A stretch of DNA of 64,000 nt from Lunularia cruciata (GCA_948567375.1 OX419760.1:11780001-11844000), one strand, 5' to 3'. Numbered from the stretch's first letter, positions 9,627 to 21,600 are shown. Notes: generated from the sequence alone by a model not told the origin. Numbers and translations: made by a program.

Positions 9627-10305
9627 TGTGAGCCGGCCTGTCTCTCACTCAGGATGAACCTCTGATGGCTATTATGGTAGCGCACCATGGACTAAGAAGG
9701 CAAGGAACCCCAACTCCATCATACTCCTCCAAGGCTAACACTCCAAGACTCAAGACATTGCTCACTAGAGAACTCAATGAGAGAGAGATAGTTGCAAATG
9801 AAAGGATGATGAGTACCTCCTCACTCCTTGTTTATATACTTGTGAAATAGTTACGTACCAAAGTTACTAATTACCGTAGTAACTCAAGTTACTAGACTAA
9901 AAGTCAAGTAAAGTCAAAAAGTAGAAAGGAATATCCATTCACATGGGCATATTCCCCTTATCTTGACCCAACCACTAAAGCAAGGATTCCTTCACATGGG
10001 CTATCCTTGGACTAAAGAAGAATCCAAAACAAAAAGGCTTGCGGGCCCAAGAGTTCTCAACTCTTTCCCCAAAGCCAAACACCTAGGAATAATACCAAGT
10101 CAACACACTAAAATCCAAAATAGTGGTGCTCATCTTTTCTACTTCCTCTAAAGTAAGGTCCCATCTATCTTAGCTATGACTAACTTTAGCTAACCATGAC
10201 TAATATAGAACCATCCTTTATCTCTATATAAATAATATCTCTTAAGTACTTGTAATACCAAGCTAAATATCACAATACCACACACATGCACAAATGGGTG
10301 TTACA
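9627..10305 (-). repeat. 5' LTR of the young family-A element, with promoter
   Basis: This 679-bp copy reads as identical to 2503-3181. On the minus strand a TATA-like TTTATATAGAG lies at about 10222-10232 (the same site in the 3' LTR is near 3100-3109), so transcription would start near 10195. The LTR ends CTCACA at 9627. The flanking GATC at 10306-10309 is the target duplication. Confidence 0.93.
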
Positions 10306-10870
10306 GATCCACCATCAACCACCTCTCCTTTAGAAGCAAGAACCACACAATCATTACTCTCACAAACTAGAAAACCAACTAGAACATTGGATTTGGATGA
10401 TATCTTAATGTGAAGATCTCATTGGCTAAGAACAAAGAGGAGCTCATAGTCAATTGATCCGCCCCCAACATTAGGCTGAATAAAGTCTTAGTAGAAGTAG
10501 GTGGCTTATTGAGTCCATCCTACACTCCATCACCACCTACCATACCTATACTAGGACATCTAGGAACCATGGATGTTATATATAGTGCCTTAGAGAGTGT
10601 GAAAGATTGGAGAAGTTTGACCTATCTAACAACTTCTTCTCTCTATGGGTCCAACTCCATTGATGCTCCTCTAGGCTCAAGAGCACATATTTCATTCCTA
10701 GTTACTACAATACATTCATCCACTTGTGTTGATCCGCACATGAAATTATGGACATCTCTCTCACTAGCATAAGAGGTGGAAGCCTCAATATCTAAATCTA
10801 ATCTCCTTTGAGTTATAGCTATGTTAGCCAATCTTTGTTGCAACTACTCAATATGAGAAGCCGTAGTTAT
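10306..10870 (-). pseudogene. Family D region between gag and protease, decayed
   Basis: This minus-strand sequence continues from the D gag knuckle toward the insertion point of the family-A element. A 66-codon open stretch (10843-10643) encodes a Glu/Arg-rich piece (ITQRRLDLDIEAS, then CIVVTRNEIC) with no recognised domain. Near 10306-10400 a frame reads NVLVGFLVCESNDCVVL followed by EVVDGG, which could be the start of a retropepsin. Stops break it throughout. Its reading continues at 2502 after the family-A insertion. Confidence 0.45.
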
Positions 10871-10879
10871 ATCAAAAGT

Positions 10880-12372
10880 AAAGGTAGGTATTCTCCATTA
10901 ACCTATGGCTCCTCTACTTCTTGCCATAGCATTCTTACCACTTTGTAACTTTGGGTGTAAGTCAAAGCATTCGTCACTAGAATGACCAAATCTATGGCAA
11001 TGGTCACATTTTTTTAGGGTTGGTTGAGGTGCTTTTGAGGTTTTATGCCTACTACTTTGGATGCACTCTCTCTTGTGGTGAAGTCAACTACAAGTCTAAT
11101 AAGAAACACTACCATTCACTAATTATTGCTAACCAAAAAATTGAGTGTAATGGTCTATTTGCACTAGGTCCACCACTTGCTTCATAAGATTAGAGTTGTC
11201 CATTGTACCCTTAAAGATAGTTTGGAAATAGTTTTCAACAAGCAATTAACACGTCTTAGTTTCACCTCACTAACTACGTCATTGCTCCAACACGGTGTGG
11301 TGCACTTTGTTGCACTCCAGAAGAAGTAACAACTATGGATGAGGTCTTTCTACCAATTTTAGATATCACTACTCTGTTCTCCACCATGTTGAGCTTGATA
11401 TGCTTTGCCAAACCAAAGACCACCACCAAAGTTGGTGAGAGAGCTTGTAAAATTATAGCATCATGTACTGTATGTTTTAGCTCCCTATCAAATGTCCCAT
11501 ACCAAATTGGACAACTTGGGCCTCAATAACTGCCTAAGTAAAATTGATCAACCATCTCATGCAAGTGTGTGCCTTCTACAAGCTCCAACCTTCCACTAGA
11601 ACTCTTACAAGCTCTTTAGCTTGTTAGGCCACACTCCTTGGTAGTTCTCTTGCAAGCACTAGAAGAACTCCACCATGATTTTAAACCTTGATATTACACT
11701 ACCTCTTATAATGATACTTCCACTTGAAATAGTATCATCTCCAACTAGTGCACTTCCATTAGATACACCATCACTACTAGAGCTAGAACTCCTAAGTATT
11801 GCCAATCTATCTCCAAAAATCAATTTTGAAATGATGGAGATGTAGTTCAAAGACCAATATTTTCTCCAAAGCTTGATCTCTTCCAAGTTTGCTATCTTGA
11901 ACTTGTGGTAAGAATCCATAGGTGGACCCTACAAGTGTTGGAATAACCTCTTCCATGCCATGAAAGATATAAACAAAGTTGGGTTATGCATCTTCTATAG
12001 ATTACACAAAATATCATTATTGAATGAAATCATCCAACTCAATTGCACCCATTATACCAAAGTAGTACTTGGGCTTTTGGAGGCCATATAAATCTGGTCC
12101 ATATCCTGCAACATTAGCATGGATTCACACATGCACTCTCAATTAGATAAGCTCTCATGTCAAACTTCAAACCAAAATCAATCTCCTTCCTCACTAGGAC
12201 TTGAGATATTAGCTGATACCAAGTGCCACTCCATATACATCCGTTGCACATTGTAGTAAAATTTCCTCTAAAATCCTTAGAGAACTCCATGGAGACAATG
12301 TACTCCAAACTGCAACCATGACTACCAAGTGCCACAACTAAAAACCACCAACAATTGGGCATCACCCACTAA
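10880..12372 (-). pseudogene. Family D gag, decayed
   Basis: The minus strand parallels the gag at 54860-56170 piece by piece. Shared segments are KYWSLNYISI ... RLAI..SSSSS ... MVEFF (11919-11659), a block near 11335-11520 corresponding to the open block 55611-55853, and a CCHC knuckle CDHCHRFGHSSDEC at about 10960-11010. An upstream degenerate Cys cluster near 11050 matches the first knuckle of the right-hand copy. Many stops are present. The leader between the LTR end (12373) and gag is included. Confidence 0.65.
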
Positions 12373-12432
12373 TACTACTTAAGTACCTCTAAATTTTGAT
12401 AACTATACTAGGAGAAAGAGTGACCTATAGCT
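12373..12432 (-). repeat. End piece of the family D LTR, cut off by the copia insertion
   Basis: The minus-strand sequence matches the last part of the D LTR at 54640-54708. The bulk of this LTR lies on the other side of the copia element at 24956-27500. TAGCT (12428-12432) here and TACCT (24956-24960) are the 5-bp target duplication of the copia element; the uninterrupted D copy has GGTTA (minus sense) at this site. Confidence 0.6.
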
Positions 12433-12674
12433 TACAAGAAATTAGATAGGAAGAGAAAGAAGCCATTTTGTCAATGTTGCAATCATAGAATGAAGCAACA
12501 AAGCTTGTGTGCCAAGAACAAGAAAGATCTTAAAGAGAGATCTCTCCAAATCCAATAGTCACCATTTACAAGATGAGTGTTTTATATGAATGGACATGAC
12601 TCCTAAAACTAATCCTAATCAAGATTAAGTGATCATTTGCAAGATATAAATTAACCAATTGCTATATTTTAACA
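12433..12674 (-). repeat. Copia 3' LTR
   Basis: It matches 24722-24955 with clear divergence. On the minus strand it starts TGTTAAAATATAGC after a purine run GAGTAGGAG (the likely polypurine tract) and ends ..CTTGTA, so the terminal CA has decayed. Confidence 0.75.
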
Positions 12675-12899
12675 CTCCTACTCAATTATGAATTTTTTCA
12701 TTCTATTCCTAATGTAGTGATATGCTTTAGACTAAGTCTTTTAGGTAAAGTATTTTTCTATACATAACTATACATATTTAGTACATAAATAGTTGATGCT
12801 TATTTCTCCACTAAGCAATTGATCTTTGATAAAAAATGATATTTAATATCAATATGTTTTGTCCTATCATGGTTCTTTCTTGTAGAAGCAATAACAATT

Positions 12900-13160
12900 C
12901 TACTCTTGATATGAAAAAAGATCCATTGTCTTTTGAGGATAACCAAAATTTGAAAGTAGACATCTTATCCAGTTTGCTTCAATGCTTGCTTTAGTTAAAG
13001 CCATGTACTCAACTTCAGTACTTGATAACACAACTAAATTTTGCCTCTTACTTCTGCAACTTATTGTTCCTCTTGCATGGAAGAAGCAAAGTCCACCAGT
13101 AGACTTGTGGGAATCCACATTGTCACCATAAGCAGAATCTGAAAGTCCTTGTAGAGGCAA
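12900..13160 (-). pseudogene. Copia RNase H fragment
   Basis: The 86-codon frame contains GLSDSAYGDNVDSHKSTGG and LSSTEVEYMALTKA, the copia RNase H signatures (D.D..DRKSTSGY and ST.AEY.A). It is open only in this stretch, and the neighbouring frames to RT are broken. Confidence 0.85.
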
Positions 13161-13558
13161 TGGTGAACCTGAACAAGAATACTTGCGGGGAAAATGTAAA
13201 GTATTGTGTAGGTACTAGATTGGACATGTATTGAGCAACAGAACAAACTAAATAAGTATTATCAGGTCAGGAACAGATCATTGCCCTCATTAAAGTGCTA
13301 CTCTTATAGGGAATTGTTGTCATACACACAGTTTGAGTTCGAGTAGAAGGTGTTTGATTGATACTTAAAGACAAACAATGAGCAGCAAGTGTAGAAATAA
13401 GTTTACAATTTAAATAAGTTGAATTTTTCCAACCTTTTTTTGAATGTAGCCAATCTGATTGATCTTAAGCCAACCTTGCTTTCTATCTCATTGGAGATAC
13501 ATGCCAAGTACATTATCATGTACTTGGCATGTATCTCTAATGCCTTCACCTAAGTATG

Positions 13559-14600
13559 TCATTTTAAAATCCTTGCTGAGTAAATCTTTAACATTCTAGA
13601 GTATCGCAAGACTTGAGTAGCCAATATAAGATCATCAACGTATAATGCCAAGACAAGCATGGTAGAGTCTTTGTGTAAAAAATATTTGTTACTATCAATT
13701 GTGGAGCTAATAAATCCAATGTCCAACAAAGCATAACAAAATTGTTCATTCCACTTTTGTGTTGATTGTTTCAGACCATAAATAGATTGGTTAAGAAGGA
13801 AAACAAGAGTAGGATCAGATATTTTCAAACCTTCAAGAAGAGCCATGGAAATTTATTCATAGAGTCTGACATAAAGAAAAGCAACAAAAATGTAAAGTTG
13901 GTGTAGCTCCAAGTCTAAATGTGCTGCCAAGGCAAATAGAATCTGCAAGGATTGAAGTTTAATTGTTGAAGAGAAGATTTCAATATAGCTAATGCAAAGG
14001 ATTTGAGTAAATGCATTTGCCACCAAACAAGGTTTGTGTTTCAGGATTTGTCGATTGAAAGTAGGTTTGATTTTGAATACCTACCAACATCCAACACTAG
14101 TCCAATCAACAAGTAGAGGGACCAATGTCCATGCTTGCATTGTAGAATGTTTTGTAACTCAACATTGATGCATCTTTCCAATGCTTAGCATCGAGTCCTA
14201 AAATAGCTACTTTGTATGTGGAAAGCTTGTTCAAAGGATGAAGGGTAGATAGAAATCCCATTTCCTATGTTTATTCTTTCAAACTTCCACCACACTTGGT
14301 CATATTTTTCAAGTACTTTAGAAATATAAGAACTGCATCTGAGTGCATGAGGGGGAGCAAGTGGATCAAGAAAAGGAACAAAGGGAGGTCTAGCTTGTCT
14401 TTGATAATAAAGGAGAGTACATCATTTCATAGAGAGGAGGGAGAAATAAGAGGTGTCAATATTATAGGCAAAAGCATATTAGTAGAGGGTTGAGCAGCTA
14501 GTTGAGAGTTTAGAAAATCTAAGAGGAACTCCCATTTAAGTAAGTAAATTTGGGGAGAGGATAAAGGAACATCAGGGTGAGGTGACGCTTTGAAGAATCA
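13559..14600 (-). pseudogene. Copia reverse transcriptase, decayed
   Basis: The open part (13846-13559) shows NQSIYGLKQS..KWNEQF and ALYVDDLILA, with the copia YVDD active site intact. Sequence upstream to about 14600 holds further RT in broken frames. Confidence 0.8.
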
Positions 14601-14699
14601 AGGACTAGAGTGGAGAGTGAGATTGTCATCTTCATGAGAATGATCAGATGACTATATATTATTTGTGCAGATTTAGTCTTTGAGGATCACTACATCTTG

Positions 14700-16030
14700 T
14701 AAAATGATTATTTTATGATCATTTCTCCATCCCAATCAATAGACTTTGCTTTCTTCATTGTACCTTAGCAAAATACATGCTATAGTTTAAAAATCAAACT
14801 TAGAATGCAGTTTCTCATTAACATGGGCAAACTTATGGCTCCTAAACACTCTAAAATGTTTTAAGTATGGCCAAACTATACTTCATAGGTGTATTTTTTG
14901 TAAATAACTGACAGGGATAATAGTTTCTCCTGAATAAGTCAATCTATATTCATGCAAACTGCCACTTAATACATCTAGAAGAACAATAGTTGTTGAAGGC
15001 AATACTTTTATATTCCCTAGAATTGTCACATCAAAGCATTTTAATCTTTGCATGAAAATGATGTGTCTCAATGCTAGTAGAATACTACCTAGAATGAGTT
15101 AAGCATCAGACTTGTTTTGCAAGAGGTAAAGAAAATAGAATTGGGAAAAATCATCAATGAAGAGAGTAAAAAAATTGGTAACTAGAATGTGTAGGAGGTA
15201 ATATTGGACCATAGATGTATGAGAAAATTAGACCAAGCAAGTCCTTTGCTCAAGTAACATGTTTGGTAGAAAATGGTTCTTGTGATTGTTTCCCATATAG
15301 ATAGGTAGTTCATTGAGAAGGCTTAAGTTTATGTTTATGAGTATAATTGGGAACACCTGCAACCATATCATCCAAAAAGAGTTGATGTAGTTGGTGAGTG
15401 CTGATATGGCCTAATGGACTATGCCATAAATCAAGAGGATTAACATGGACATTGGGGCAAAAACTGATTCAAGAAGGAAAATTTGTGATTCCAAGATGAT
15501 ATAAATGTTTTGTCAATATGCAATATGCAATTAAATTAGCATTTGGATAATGTAATATATAATGTTTATTGGTCGTTGACAAAATCCACCCATGAGGTCC
15601 AATTGCTTGATGGAGAAAATATTTCTCCTTTACCTTAGTATATGAATATCAAGAACATGTTGAATAACTTTGAATCACCTTGGGGAAGTTGAACAGCCAC
15701 TTGGCCTGAACTGAGTATATCTTGAGTGGAATTATCACCAAGATATACCTTTTGTGGTATAACATCAAGCTCAAAAACAAAAAAGAACTATTTATGAAAT
15801 GAGCCATATTATGAGGAGCTCCCATATCAAGATACCAAGAATGATCTTGGTTTAAACAAGAAGTAGTACTATAAGCAATTACAAAATATTTATTTATTTA
15901 TATGAATCTGCTTGAGCTTGTTGTCTGTTTGAGTTTGTTGTAGATTAATCATCAATTTGTTTTTTGCAATCCTCAAGGTGATGTCCAATAAGATGGCAAT
16001 AGAATCATTTAATCTTTTTATTGAGATATA
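14700..16030 (-). pseudogene. Copia knuckle, protease and integrase region, decayed
   Basis: Read on the minus strand in broken frames. A knuckle remnant FYCHLIGHHLEDCKK near 15960-16010 has its first Cys lost. A protease remnant WYLDMGAPHN (normally DSGA) lies near 15810-15845. A GAG-pre-integrase block LWHSPLGHISTHQL lies near 15385-15430. Integrase core CDNSREYKS..F lies near 15000-15040. The order is that of Ty1/copia. Confidence 0.75.
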
Positions 16031-16287
16031 TTTGATACTATAGAAGGTCTTGATAAAGATGTAAAATCTGGTTGGAAACTAGATCAAGAAAAAGCATTAA
16101 AATATCCATTTTGGCATTTAATAAAAATTCTGATTCTTCTAATTCTCTACACTAAACTTGCCTCTTGTAGGAGAATTACCCTTCAATGTTTACAATGCAG
16201 TTGTGGATCAAAGGTCCCAGTCTTTAACATTTTCTCCTCCTAAAGGAGATATATTGTTAGTTTCTGCAAGGTCAGATTTTGTTGACC

Positions 16288-16698
16288 TCATGGTGAAGTC
16301 AAAAGATTTTGGAAATTATTAGGCAAGTTATGCATCATAGCAAACATTTGATTGTTGTAAGAAGTTGGAACTCTTGTAGATAATAATTGATCAACCAAAG
16401 TTTTGAACTGATGAATGTGTTTCATAACACTATCACCTTCTTTCATTTTCAATGTTTTTAGCTCATCTTGAATGTACATCCTCATGATTATATCTTGAGC
16501 TTCACATAATTGCTCAAAAATAGTCCAAGCCTCAAAGGCATATCATGCAAAACTTACATGATGAAAGAGTTTAGGGTTTAGCATATTATCAAGTTGGTTC
16601 ATGATAAAAGATAGTGCAAAAGCATTACTTGTGTCCTAGTCAACAATGCTACTAGAGCCTATTAATGGTAGAGTTGGAGCTATAGCAATTTTTTGACC
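16288..16698 (-). pseudogene. Copia gag fragment
   Basis: The open stretch 16485-16288 reads LKTLKMKEGDSVMKHIHQF and TLVDQLLS, the copia gag (UBN2-like) signature. The frame upstream, to the solo LTR boundary, has stops (AFEAWTIFEQLCEAQ is legible). Confidence 0.8.
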
Positions 16699-17369
16699 TA
16701 TGAGTAAGCTTGTCTCTCACTCAAGATGAACCTTTAATGGCTATTATGGTAGCACACCATGGACTAGAAGGCAAGGAACCTCAACTCCAAGACACTCCAA
16801 GACTCAAATCATTGCTCACTAGAGAACTCAATAAGAGAGAGATAGTTGCAAATGAAAGGATGATGAGTACCTCCTCAACCCTAGTTTATAAACTTGTGAA
16901 ATAGTTATGCATTAAAGTTACTAATTACTAGAGAAACTCAAGTTACTAGATAAAAGTCAAATAAAGTCAAAATTTTAAAGGAATATTCATAGTCATGGGA
17001 ATATTCCCCTAAGCATGTGTTTTCATTTTGACCTAATTATTGAGTCAAGGATTCTTTCACATGGGCTATCCTTGGACTATAAAAGATCCAAAGCAAAAAG
17101 GTTTGTGGGTCCAAGAGTTCTCACCTATTTCCTCAAAACCAAACACCTAAGAATAATACCAAGTCAATACACTAGAATCCAAAATAATAGTGGTCATCTT
17201 TTCCACTTCCTCTAAAGTAAGGTTCCCTCTATCTTAGCTATCACTTAATCTAGCTAATGATGACTAATGTAAAACCATAATTTATCTCTATATAAATAAT
17301 ATATTTCAAGTACTTGTAATACAAAATTAAATATCACAATAGTACATAGATGCACAATTGGGTGTTCTA
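16699..17369 (-). repeat. Solo LTR of family A
   Basis: This single 671-bp copy is related to the LTRs at 2503-3181 and 9627-10305, in the same orientation, with no internal sequence beside it. Both sides are copia sequence. GACC is duplicated at 16695-16698 and 17370-17373. The ends have decayed (TATGAG and TTCTA on the plus strand). The Gs and Cs of CpG and CCGG sites in the young copy are mostly changed here. It most likely arose by LTR-LTR recombination. Confidence 0.85.
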
Positions 17370-17441
17370 GACCAACTTGTGTGGGAGTAACAACAACATG
17401 CTAAGTGGATTAGGTTGAGTAACATTGACTATGTCCATGAG

Positions 17442-18179
17442 TGTAATACCAAGAGCTAGCCATATGATCTAGATATGAAATTTGGTTTGGTAACATCTAG
17501 AATGATGTTATATATGATGGTCAAAATAGATCAGATAGAAGTATTACCAAAAGAGTACTTCTACTAATAGAGCAGAAACCGAAATAGACTTGAGAACCTT
17601 AGAACCAATAGCTAGACATATGATTTAAAGGATAAAATTGGTTTGGTAATATCTGGAAGGATGTTACACATGATGGACTAAACAGATCAGAAAGAGATAT
17701 CACCAAAAGGGGGCTTCTACTTATAGAGTAGAACCGAAATATGCTTGAAATCTTTGAAGGCAATTTTGGAGGCCTAAACGGATGAATTGGGCCTAAAAAA
17801 TGTGCATGCCCCCCCCCCCCCCCCCCAACAATGGAAAAGCTGGCCTTCCCTTCCCCTTGGTTTGTCTCATTGATAGATTTCCAATGGTACCTTACATGAT
17901 TCTAAGACTCCTATAGGAAGATTCTCTAAAATATTCCCTCTGGTCAAAGCTTGTTTGACCAACCAGATAGGACCTAGACCAACATGTCACCCATCCAAGT
18001 AAGTAATCCAAGGGTGGAGCTTGCTGACATGTCACCTATATGTGTGCCTAATCCTATGGTGTAGCTTCCTTGGAAGAGATCCTCTTTGTCTATATAATAA
18101 AGAGAAGGTGCTCTTTTGGTGCACCAAATGTTGAGTGTGTAATTTGTGTTTCTCTCTCTCTTGTCCTCGGAGTATTACA
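17442..18179 (+). repeat. 5' LTR of the chromovirus
   Basis: This 738-bp LTR pairs with 23278-24017. It holds an 18-base C run at 17809-17826, absent at that length from the partner LTR. A TATA-like CTATATAATAAAG lies near 18092-18104. Confidence 0.9.
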
Positions 18180-18180
18180 A

Positions 18181-18191
18181 TGGTATCAGAG
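18181..18191 (+). promoter_or_regulatory. Chromovirus primer binding site, initiator tRNA-Met type
   Basis: TGGTATCAGAG starts one base after the LTR end. It is the standard complement of the initiator tRNA-Met 3' end. Confidence 0.9.
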
Positions 18192-18318
18192 TGAGTGTTT
18201 AGTCCAAGAGAGTGGATCACCCCTCTTGGAAGAGCACGAACTACTGAAACTGAGTAATTTGAGGTGGAGAACATAGAGTAGTTGCTAGACTTAGGAAGAA
18301 CTTTAGAGAGCGGACGAG

Positions 18319-19860
18319 ATGGATGCACCGGGAGGAAAATTTCCCACACCTAGCTTTCCATTCCCAAATCCATTCCACATCAAGGTTATGTACATCCAAC
18401 TTGAGCAAATGAGGGTATTGCTAGTTTATCACTTTGGTGCAGAATTCATGGACAAAGTGATGAACTCACTAAACCCGGTGATTCTACCTATGGTGATATA
18501 TGACAGTGGGATTTGACAATCTACATTCTACTATGATGATATGGATGTGAATGTCCCAAATCCTCTCCATTTCAACACTCAAATAGAAATCCATTATGTA
18601 GTGAGACCGAAAGTGATGTTTAGAGATTTTGTGGTTAGAAATTTTGCAAGGAGTATTATCAACGAGTGATAGCTTCTAAGGTCCCAATGGTAGTTCTGAT
18701 AGTTTGTGCACCTTCTAGAGTGATCATATTGACTATGTATTGAAGTAGACATTAGCAATTGAGTGTTGCAGGAACCATGGATCCACAATTGCAAGAGCTG
18801 TTGCAAGGAATGCAAGGGATGTTGAATGAATTTTGAGAGATTAAGATGACCATGGAGACATTACAAAGTCAAGTGTAGATCCTTAAGAACAATCAAGCCA
18901 TGCAAGAAGAAGAGCCGTCTCAAAACCCAATACTTGCGATTGAAGTACTTGGAGAGGCAACTGTGCTTACGAACCCTATCAATGATGAGGCCACATTGCT
19001 ACTCCGGATGAAAAAGACCTACAATATTGAGCCTTACAAGGGGCAGCGTATGATGGGAGTAGTGGAAAATTGGATCTCAAGAATGAATCAATATTTCTGA
19101 TTGTTCTCAACAGAGATCACAAAGTAGGCGTGTTTGCATGTGGGTACTTGACCGATAAAGCCCTCACATGGTATGATGCTTAGGAATGATCCATGTTGGC
19201 AGAGAGAAGGGAGGTCACGTGGACATCAATGCAAGAAGGATTGTTGATGAATTTCCAATCGGTGGATTTTGTGTAGAAGGCTTGAACGCGACTATGGGGA
19301 TTGAGACAGAAGAACATCATACAAGAGTATGTGGAGGCATTTTTGGATCTACAAGTTGCAATAACCGACATGAGTCCAGTAGAGGCTCTCGAAAATTTCA
19401 AACAAGGGTTAAAGGAGCGGATTCGCCAAGAAGTCATGGTGAAAAATCCTCACATGGTATTTGAAGCCATTGCTTGTGCACAGAGAATAGCAAGAGCATT
19501 GGATGGAGGTGAAGGAGTAGTTCTACCTCAACATTATCGGGCAGAAATGCCACACATGGGTGGACCCATACCGATGGAATTGGGCAACCTTCAATTTTGA
19601 GATTGAGGAGCATGACCGCTTCAAGGGAAGCGTGGACGGGTAGAAGAACAAAGAGATGGAGTCCCATGAGGAGAAGGAACTTGAGGAGAACAACACCATT
19701 GCTACAATTGTGGTCGTATTGGGCACATATCTACCAACTGTCGCACTCATTTCCCTAGAGGCCCTCGGCCTTCATACAGGCGAGCTTTGAACAACATGGA
19801 GAGGCACATTGAAGAGGAGGAGGTGGAAAACACTTCGGAAAACAAAGATTACTAGTAAAT
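18319..19860 (+). pseudogene. Chromovirus gag, decayed
   Basis: Broken frames carry gag pieces: ENWISRMNQYF (to 19100), EYVEAFLDLQ and ALENFKQGL (19301-19600), and a knuckle CYNCGRIGHISTNC at about 19700-19741 (CX2CX4HX4C). Frameshifts separate the pieces. Confidence 0.75.
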
Positions 19861-19923
19861 GTACCTTGCAGCCTTACTAGCTCAACAAGGAAGAAGAGAA
19901 GCAAGGGAAGGAAGAAGACTAAT

Positions 19924-20484
19924 ATGCAAAGATCCCAAAAGGCAACCTCACAATTGATTTTTGTGAATGGAGTCCTAGAAGGCAATCAAGTGAGAGTATT
20001 AATCGATAGGGAAGCAATAGAGAATTTCTTATCTCGCTCTATTGCAATAAGATTGGGAATGGATCTGGAGAGAGATGGGAGTGAAGAAGTAGAGTTGCCT
20101 AACGGGCAAACAAAGAGGATTGAATCATTACCTAAACGGGTCACACTCTCTGTAGGAGAATATCATGAAGCAATTGAGTGGCAAGTGATACAATTAGCTC
20201 GTTATGATGCAATCTTAGGCATACCATGGATAGAGCATTACAACCCTATAGTAGATTGGAGGAAGAAAGTAGTGAGAACCCACCAATGGTCAATCATTAG
20301 AGTTAAAGAAAAATCACCTAGGCAGGATTTGCCTCTATATGTCATAGGGACAGCAATTGTCTGTAAGACCGATATATGTTTCATGGGTCTAATAAGAGAA
20401 GTCCAGAGTGCGCAACTCGATGGACAAATTCCTGAGAAATTGAAAGATGTGGTGGATGAATTTCAAGATGTCTTTTCCCGATGA
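19924..20484 (+). pseudogene. Chromovirus protease region
   Basis: The 186-codon frame shows VRVLIDREAIENFLS where the family has LIDSGA..NFIS, so the catalytic D-S-G is now D-R-E. It continues to YDAILGIPWIEHYNP, the usual retropepsin end. The next frame (RT) overlaps its end, which suggests a frameshift. Confidence 0.8.
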
Positions 20485-21600
20485 TCTACCCTTAGGATTA
20501 CCACCAAAAAGGAGAGTAGATCATAAAATTGAGACACTCCTAGGGAGGACACGTCCTTGTAAGGTCCCATATTGCCTATCATCTCATGAGTTGGAGGAGT
20601 GTAAGACTCAAATTGAGGAGATGTTGCAAAAGGGGTTCATCCAACCTAGCGTATCAGTATATGGGGCTCTTGTCTTGTTTGTGAAGAAGAAGGATGGTAC
20701 AATGCGCATGTGCATTGACTATCGAGGTCGCAATCAACAAACAATGAAGAAAAAATACCCCTTACCTTGCATGGATGACCTATTTGATCAACTCCATGGA
20801 GCAAGATACTTCACCAAATTGGACTTACGGAACGGTTACAATCAAATCCAAATTGCAGAGGAGGATGTGTACAAAATTGCCTTTCAAACCAAGTATGGCC
20901 ACTTTGAGTATCTTGTGATGGCTTTTGGCCTCACCAATGCACTTGCCACTTTCATAAGTCTAATGAATGACATGTTTTTTCCATACTTGGATAAGTTTGT
21001 TATCATCTTCTTGAATGATATCTTAGTTTACAGTAGCATGATGACGGAGCACAAACAACATCTACGAGAGGTCCTCCAGATTCTAAGACAAAATTGATTG
21101 TATGCCAAAATCTCAAAGTGCAAGTTTGGCAAGTCTGAAGTAGACTACTTGGGGCATAGAGTAAGTGCAGAGGGCATTCAAGTATTGATGGATAAAATAG
21201 AAGTCATTAAAAAATAGAATGCCCCAGAAGATCAGACTCAACTCAAGAGCCTCTTGTGGTTGACGGGATTCTATCATAGATTTGTCAGATACTTCTCCAA
21301 GGTTGCATAGCCCCTAACGGCACTACATGGCAAGGGGAAGAAGTGGACATGGGGAACCACACAAGAGTTGGCCTCTCAAGAATTGAAACCCGCCTTGCTA
21401 CATGCACCAATCTTGAAGTGGTATGACCCAAAACATCCAATCAAGTTGGCTATAGATGCATCAGGCATAGTAATAGGAGCAATCCTACAACAAGAGTGGC
21501 ATGATGGATGGCATCCAATTGCATATTTCTCTCTAAATTTTTTACCGGCAAGTGCAACTACCACACCACAAAATGAGAAGAGATGGCCATCATTCTAGCA
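20447..21600 (+). pseudogene. Chromovirus reverse transcriptase and RNase H
   Basis: RT motifs are clear: [25 protein letters not shown], and [11 protein letters not shown], where the second residue pair of YxDD is N-D, so a catalytic Asp is lost. A stop follows at about 21097. RNase H begins at AIDASGIVIGAILQQ (about 21440) and breaks near 21600. Confidence 0.85.

Larger units (their letters stand above)
2503..10305 (-). mobile_element. Family A: complete, young non-chromoviral Ty3-type LTR retrotransposon
   Basis: The element is 7803 bp on the minus strand. Its two 679-bp LTRs (2503-3181 and 9627-10305) read as identical, with TG...CA ends (TGTAACACCC ... CTCACA on the minus strand). A GATC target duplication flanks it (2499-2502 and 10306-10309). 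It has a tRNA-Asp-like primer binding site, a leader of about 1.57 kb holding an extra zinc-knuckle ORF (8293-8766), and one unbroken gag-pol ORF (3230-8056). There is no chromodomain. Identical LTRs and an open gag-pol imply very recent insertion and possible activity. It interrupts the protease region of family D. A decayed full-length relative lies at 56171-63979 and a solo LTR at 16699-17369. Confidence 0.93.

Noticed and set aside
17373-17436. A separate short element between the solo LTR and the chromovirus
   Set aside because: It is simply copia internal sequence left between two insertions.
18181-18191. tRNA gene suggested by tRNA-like sequence
   Set aside because: Only the short complement of a tRNA 3' end is present, directly after an LTR; it is a primer binding site.
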